DNA of 64,000 nt, taken from NCBI GenBank assembly GCA_015179025.1, contig WHUX01000029.1, positions 248,001 to 312,000 of the forward strand, read 5' to 3'. The stretch's first letter is position 1. The number at the start of each line of letters is the position of its first letter. This document shows positions 57,802 to 64,000 of this stretch, piece by piece. The notes beneath the pieces were generated by a model that ran no database searches, had not been told where the DNA came from, and was given only the letters and a program-made list of their open reading frames with translations. The DNA is from Terfezia claveryi. Taxonomy: Eukaryota > Ascomycota > Pezizomycetes > Pezizales > Pezizaceae. Position numbers and translations under genes: made by a program.

Positions 57802-59691
57802 GGCTCTTGCCTTCCCTCCGCTTCCCCAGCTGTCAGATGTGAGCTAGCAAATTATGAGTAGCATATACTGGGCTAGCTGTTGGATGTCGTTTTTTCGACA
57901 TTTGATAAGATACACAGCAAAGCACAGAGAAATGCAGGACTTTGAATACTCAGACAGCGAGGCCTTGCTAGCCATGCTGCCATAGGTGATATCACTCTCC
58001 TCTCATACCTACCTACATACCTCTGTTTGAACAATGATACCCGCAGATTTACCAGATGTTATTTCTGCTTTGTCTTTTAGGTATGGCTTGATGTGATTCA
58101 TCTGGCTGCTCTGTTTGCTAAACAACGACTGGCAATGCATGAAACCGCCATTGCCCATGAGAAAGTCTGCTGGATATCAGAGGTAGCAAGACTGCTTATT
58201 TTCTTGTGGAAAGTTCCATACGAATCAACCCCTCTTTTAGCACCTTACTAAGTGGAGGTCAGTCTGAACTATTGTTTTCCGGATTAGCCTCCACCGAACT
58301 AGCTACTCTTGTTCCCAGGTCGGTGAGGTGTTTCGGCTCAAGGGCTTAGGTGCGACTAGCACGAAACAAAACCGGGATAAACAACTTTTCCACGGGCTGC
58401 ACCTCATGTCAATGCACACTCTATTCCCCACTCTGCTACATTAGTTCCGATTTTGGGCGGGATCTCCGTTAACCGTACCCGATCATCTCCAGCAATGGCC
58501 CTTTTGCACCGCTGTCTGCATTTTCATAATCCCCCCTTCTCACAGAGTTTAGGCCTCAAGTCACGAAGACAATGGGGCGCCGGCAGGGGAGGATGACTCG
58601 AAAAGATAGTGTGACGGTTTCGCAACCCACTTTGACCCGGTTGTAGCCAGTAGCTTGTCGACAACACACACACATGTATGTAGATATACACATGCCAACG
58701 AACAGTTGCTGTCAATATGGCCCGGATAGATAGCTGACGTTGCTTCTGTCAGGTGTGGCAAGACCGGAGTGACTACATGCTTTTAGTAGGATCATCTGAA
58801 CATTTACTTTCAGCGGTGTAGTATGCTTTGTGGTACGATTGAGCAACGAGTATTTTTCTGCAGGTAGGGGAGATTGGGAATCCCACTGCCATGTCCATAG
58901 AGCAAACAGGTCAACAGTGACACTTCAGTCGGTGTTCAGTTAGTCTCTGTTACTAGTGAGTAAGGCTGGCTGTATTGGTTTTTATTTAGACTCGCACGCC
59001 ACTGTTCGATGGTGTACAGCCCAGCCCAAACCCAACGTATTCCCTCAGGCACTCGCCCAGTCTTCTTGGTAAAGACTCGTTCTCGAAAGCCTCTCCCCAT
59101 TCACCACCCGAACGGCCATATAGTAGAGTATCTAGCGGCTGTAGCGGTTTCTCCCCCATGTACACTATTTTGTTTCCTTCCTGTGTTTCACACCTGGTTC
59201 GACACACTTTAGGGCCAGCGAGCCAGGCTTAAATGCAGCCCTCCTCCCGGTTGCCTATCAAACCCCTCGCCCGTCAACACTTTTCGAGTGTGCTCGGAAG
59301 CGGTAAACTCGGGCATTCCTGCCTTCTTCCCATCTCCTCACATGCAGGTGCTAGGGTCGGATCGAGGCATCTACCTTAGGAGCACGAAACTTACCGTACG
59401 GCATACGGGATACGGGAATGTACTTGGGCTACAGTACTAAAATAATTAGCGAACCCTCCTGCTGGTGGCTTTTTTTCCCACATTTTTACCTTTGTACACT
59501 ATGAAACGGACCACGAGGATGCCCCAGAATGGGAATGCCAGCCAAGGAATTTCAGTCGTGCTACCCTTCATAGACCAATCATGATTGTGCCCAATTTGTG
59601 CTCTATCCCACACATTTCATACTGTTGGTTCTCGGCAGCTAAGTCTATATCTCTGCAAGAGAGATTGACTTGTAGTGGTGCCACATCCATG

Positions 59692-59943
59692 CTAAGTATT
59701 CCCCTTTGCATTTAATAATTTTTCTCGTATCAAAGTCTCAAGTCCTTCTGTTGATAAAGCCAGCTTAGGAGCTCCTAACTGGCAAGCCAATCTCTCGGTG
59801 TCTGAGGGCATCCAGTCACTCTCGCAGGGGCTGACATTAGAAAACACCTGTGTTGGCTCAGATCGTCCCTGCCGGCGCAGTTGAGACGCATACGGGTAAC
59901 ACCTGGCAGGCGCGCGATTGCTGTTATGGGTCGGCGAATCCAA
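59692..59943 (-). pseudogene. possible retroelement fragment with SAP-like motif
   Basis: The 83-residue frame ends ERLACQLGAPKLALSTEGLE, then TLIREKLLNAKGNT, which resembles the helix-extended loop-helix of SAP motifs seen in some fungal retroelement proteins. There are no neighbouring gag or pol parts. Very tentative. Confidence 0.2.
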
Positions 59944-60229
59944 AGCATCAAGTGATATATACCTGTTAAAGTATCATGCGTTGGAAGAGATTGGGCCATA
60001 CCGTTCTCATATCGATCCATCGTACAGAGGCAGAATCGAAAAAAACATGCAACGATTGCATGTTCGTGGGGCACCATGGGCACCACGGGCACCAAAGACG
60101 TTACAACATGATGCTGTAATCTTTTGCTGCATCAAAATTACCACCGGTAATGATCAGTTCAAAGACCCGAGACTTACAGTTTACAACACGACTCGACTGC
60201 ACAGATCGTTATCACTGACAGATTTACCC

Positions 60230-60241
60230 TAGTCTGATTGC
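60230..60241 (+). repeat. TAGTCTGATTGC motif
   Basis: Degenerate copy of the terminus without visible duplication. Confidence 0.3.
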
Positions 60242-62659
60242 AGGGCCTCTCATCAAAGAATGACTCCCTCGCAAGATCACACCACTTTTTTGATACGTTG
60301 TCGTAGAATATCACGATAACACAGCCAATGCAACCTGGGTTATGATCCCCAAATCTCCCATCCCACCACAAAAATTTGAGCCTTATCTGGGGAACACCGC
60401 CGAGGCGATCAGATCATAGTTCAGAAGGTATAAATGTTATGCATGCAGAGCCTGTGGTCAGCGTCCGAGAATGTTATAGCATTACTGCGCAAAATTGAGT
60501 CCTCACTATTTCATACCAAAGCCTATTGGAGGACATAAAAGCATTTAAAGCATCGGCTAGAAACCGTACCAAAATATTATATCGTTAAGTCCATCCATCA
60601 AAGTCTATATGATATTTCATCAAGAGCTGACAAAGATAGTTCACATGCCTGATGGTCTAAAGCACATTCTTTCATTCATGGGGTCCAAATTTCCAGGCGT
60701 CAAGGCTGACCGCATCTCGCAAAAATAGATTGAAGGAGCGAGTGCCATGTATAGGTAAGTTGTGCACACATCGACATATCGAGATTCGAAGAATGGGGAG
60801 CCCTTTGTCAGCTATTCGACTATAGCTTCTCTGCCACTTATATACTTTAAACGATAGTAGCTGGCCGAACGCAGTCTACTTTCGTTTACTGGTGCCCGAA
60901 TCTGGTACAGGTTATGCATCTGTTAGAGACGTGAAGTGTTGAGGGCCAAGGATAGCGGGACCCATAGAACCACGAGACCTGATGCCCGAGGGTGAGAGTG
61001 ATCACCACTGTCTGATGAACACGCAGGCTTCTGTGATGACTTACAAGTGTTTGGGATCCAACGGTTGATTTTTCAATGCTTAATCTGAGCACACTTCCTC
61101 ACTTTATTGGACCATCTTCCTGCATGATGTGGGCAGCCATGAACGCGTTCATATATTCCAGCTCTATGGTCGATATCGCAGGTCCGTTCACTTATCAGCT
61201 TATAATATGCACTACAAATACAGGCGAAAAAAAAGGCTAACTGAGCTGCAGAAAAGTCGGCTTGAATTATGGAGACGACATATCACATCCTATTCGACTT
61301 TCGCTAAGGGCTGACATCCTTCTTTCAGGCTCAAATCCGTTAGCTAGCATGTGAGGGGGACACTACTTCGCATCTGTGCGCGGTCTGATATCCTGAAACG
61401 AGCTAGCCTACTGACGGGTACGGGAACGGGACGGACCGGTGGATAATCTGTGCGAGGGCGAGGAATTTCGGATGTGGTTACTCCCTGTACGTTACGCTCG
61501 GCGCCTAATCTAGAACACACGTGCAATGGATTAAAACAGAACACATTACCACGCGCAGATGAGTGTTCATATATTTTTCTTCACTTGGGTTTTCACAATT
61601 CTTGCACCACTCAAACTTTTACGGAGAAAAAGGCAGGGTAATAGCTCTTTAGGTGTGGGTGTGCTGGCACTTATGCTTCTTTCTTTGGAGCGCGTCAGGC
61701 TTAATTGTAGCTATTTTGGGATATTGGTGGGAAGGTCTGGAGTGGGGATTCTTCTAAATCCAGGGACGCATTATCTGCTCTAGTGGGAACAATTGCTGTC
61801 AAGCTGTTACATGAGAATTGTTGATGCATTGCCAATTTTGATGATCCTTAGATTTCAAAGCCTGCAATATATCTCCTTTCCACTGCCAGTCCTCTGAGGT
61901 TATTTCAGTTCTTAGTAGTCTACTTCACTGAATTGTTAATATTAAATACAACTCCATCTTTGAATCAAGAAACGGCAAGTCACTTTGGTAGTCAGCGTAG
62001 TGAAACTAACTACAAGGATTCACCATAGTTAAGCAATACCATTGTACTAAAATGCAGCCTTACCCTGAGCAAGTGCAAGGTTAGTGCTATTCATAGAAGT
62101 TGAGGCTCACTAATGACCCATCATCTTCTTATGACTTCAATAATTCAAAGAGCTGCTCAGGCCTGTCTGAACTAACCTTCCTAGCGTCAACCTGCACGGA
62201 AAGGGTCTTCAGTAGATTAGCCTGAAGCCACGCCCGGTGTAAAAAGGACCAGATGTTCAAAGCCTCACCCGTTATTAGCAGCAGCCATTTCGTCAGATGT
62301 TCGTTTAATTTCTCATTGCGAATTTTCAGTATTCCAACCATGCATGAAAAGCATATGATGCTGAGGGTCAAAATACGCTGATTCTCCGCAGGCACATGCA
62401 CGCACGTTCAAATATTACTTCTGCTTTAAGTAAGTAGTGGTGGAGTTGCTTGCAAGGGGGTTTTTTTTTCTTAAAAAGCCATTTGATACGAGTGTTGGGG
62501 GTTCGGAGGGTGAGGATTGGGGGGGGGGGGGGCGGGATCTACTACTCAATCAGGTAATCTTTCAGTTTGCACCCCTAGTGAAAAGACTAGTGAGCTGTGG
62601 CCGGGGATAGCCGTATACGAAATTTTACTGGGAAATTTTGAGCAACAGGGGAGAGAGGG

Positions 62660-62746
62660 TGTGAGAGAGTGAGAGAGTGAGAGAGTGAGTGAGTGAGAGA
62701 GTGAGTGAGTGAGTGAGTGAGTGAGTGAGTGAGTGAGTGAGTGAGT
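62660..62746 (+). repeat. GAGT/GAGA microsatellite
   Basis: Long run of GAGT units with GAGAGAGT interruptions. It generates Ser/Leu/Thr-rich spurious minus-strand ORFs. Confidence 0.95.
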
Positions 62747-62975
62747 AAGAAGAGAGAGATTGAGAAAGAGAGAGAGAGATCGCAAATAGCAAAAAGACTG
62801 GGGACTGAGGGGGGGGAAGGGGAACACACACAACACACACACACCCGTACATCCAACAATCAAGTATGATGTAACTATTTGAAAGTAGGAAATATCCAGC
62901 TAATGCCTTTTTTCTTTCCCTTGGGACCTGAGGGAAAAAGAGGTGAATTTCGCAAAAGTTTGCAAAGTTGCTTAG

Positions 62976-63046
62976 TTTTTTTTTTTTTTTTTGTGGGGTG
63001 GGTGTGTGTGTGTTTTTTTTTTTTGTGTGTGTGTGTGTGTGTGTGT
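62976..63046 (+). repeat. poly-T and GT microsatellite
   Basis: A T run of about 17, then GT repeats, a second T run and a second GT run. Confidence 0.95.
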
Positions 63047-64000
63047 CTAATATTAAAATCTCGCATGAGGCGGGTGGGGCGAGGTTTAGGTTACCTTCCT
63101 TATCGAGGAGGTAAGAAAAGAGGAAGAGGAGGGGGGGAAAGAAGGGGGGGGGGGTGGTGGGGGGGTAAGAGCCCCTTCAGTTTGCATGCATTACTGTAGG
63201 TCTTTAATACGCGTATCCTTTTACTCTCTTTTTATTTTTATTTTTTATAAATTGCGCCTTGGGAGGAAGGAGGTGGTGCAGGAGGAGAAGGGGGCTTTTG
63301 GGGGGGTGGGAATGAAAATGAGAGGGGTTCAGTGGCACAGTGGCACAGCAAAGATTGGTTGGGGAACTGATTCATCGACGAACGGGGGCGGGCATCATTA
63401 GAACCCTATTTGGGTGAAAAGTAAACTACTACGTTCACTGCGTCATGCAATGGTGTGGTGGTGGTGGTGGTTTTTGTTGTGCTTGGGTGGGACATGCCCG
63501 GCGGGGTACATACCGTGCGTGGTCCTCGTTGGCAAGTAGGTGATGCGGGATATCTGTAGTCTCCTCATGCCAGTTGACGAGCGTAAGCAACCAAGATGGT
63601 TTGTTTTCTACAAGCATCCTGTTTACATGTCACCGGGCAGTTGCAGTTGCGACTTGCACTTTTTCCTCTGTTGTGCAAATTGGTCTCAAATTTGATGGAC
63701 ACGTATAGGGCCAGCGAGTTCACATACTTGAAACAAATTGTGTGCGTGCTGCTAGCTTATACTTTGCGCAGGTGAAGGGCACATCGAATTCACCGCAGCT
63801 GAAATTTCGAAGAAGAAGATAAGAGTACCGTCAAGCAATACTGACTACGTGTATGTCCATGGAATATTAGTTGCAAAGATATTGTTCAATTGTAAAACTC
63901 CTAGTCTCTCATGCACAAAACAAACATGACATGTACCTCTCATTGGTAGAAAACGCAACCGTATCAGCTATAGTTGGCCTTGCTAGGTCTAAGAAACCAC

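Larger units (their letters stand above)
56600..64000. other. 7.4-kb terminal region without a supported gene
   Basis: Begins with the 3' flank of the Zn2Cys6 gene. Contains a TTGG microsatellite (57024-57080), the 90-bp inverted-repeat element (57694-57801), a motif at 60230, a possible SAP-like remnant (59692-59943) and dense simple repeats at 62510-63170. ORFs at 59775-60095, 61129-61314 and 62129-62401 have no motif I recognise. Confidence 0.5.

Noticed and set aside
62546..62863. Ser/Leu/Thr-rich minus ORFs of about 100 residues
   Set aside because: Products of the GAGT microsatellite read on the opposite strand.

Overview
The window is nuclear DNA from a filamentous ascomycete (Pezizomycotina). 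Genes carry short spliceosomal introns, mostly 47-90 nt, with GT..AG ends and CTAAC/CTGAC-like branch sites. The proteins are typical fungal orthologues: Sub2, Pop1, Ubc13, Mtc5/WDR59, Tyw3, eL24, an Asp f 3-type peroxiredoxin and a Zn(II)2Cys6 regulator. The long gene-poor, transposon-rich spacers would suit an early-diverging, repeat-rich class such as Pezizomycetes, but nothing here proves the class.

Genes in order: SUB2 (minus, 798-2702); a ketopantoate-reductase-like gene with a long disordered tail (plus, 5845-8414); a membrane-anchored histidine acid phosphatase with an in-frame TGA (minus, 9255-11206); a peroxiredoxin (plus, 12811-13555); a DUF262 protein (plus, 15351-17623) convergent with POP1 (minus, 18018-20927); UBC13 (minus, 22306-22962) divergent from MTC5 (plus, 23821-28661); a small orphan ORF (32959-33423); eL24 (34667-35409); a four-TM protein (36315-37017); TYW3 (minus, 42118-43228) divergent from a nine-exon DUF2461 gene (plus, 43937-45961); a complete pogo/Fot1 DNA transposon (47143-49781); and a Zn2Cys6 factor (55067-56599). 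The last 7 kb holds no gene I can support. The genes are unrelated housekeeping functions (mRNA export, RNase P/MRP, K63 ubiquitin, SEA/GATOR, wybutosine, ribosome), so no cluster is implied. Exon coordinates were derived by hand from splice signals, frame continuity and family conservation.

The most unusual content is in the spacers. At least 13 loci carry an extremely short insertion (4-28 nt) that begins at a fixed terminus, 5'-TAGTCTGG(T/C)TGGCAC-like (or its complement), and is flanked by direct repeats of about 9 bp, i.e. target-site duplications. One end is precise and the other varies. A second micro-motif (GATCGAGACTA) and a 75-90 bp inverted-repeat element (termini TAGCCTCGTA) show the same 8-9 bp duplications. 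This looks like one insertion machinery leaving micro-insertions in many places. A TA-flanked 157-bp MITE (two copies), an HNH nuclease relic, a Tc1-like relic and a LINE relic are also present.

Three separate G7/C7 tracts in coding sequence are each one base short of restoring a conserved frame, so some apparent lesions may be consensus errors.
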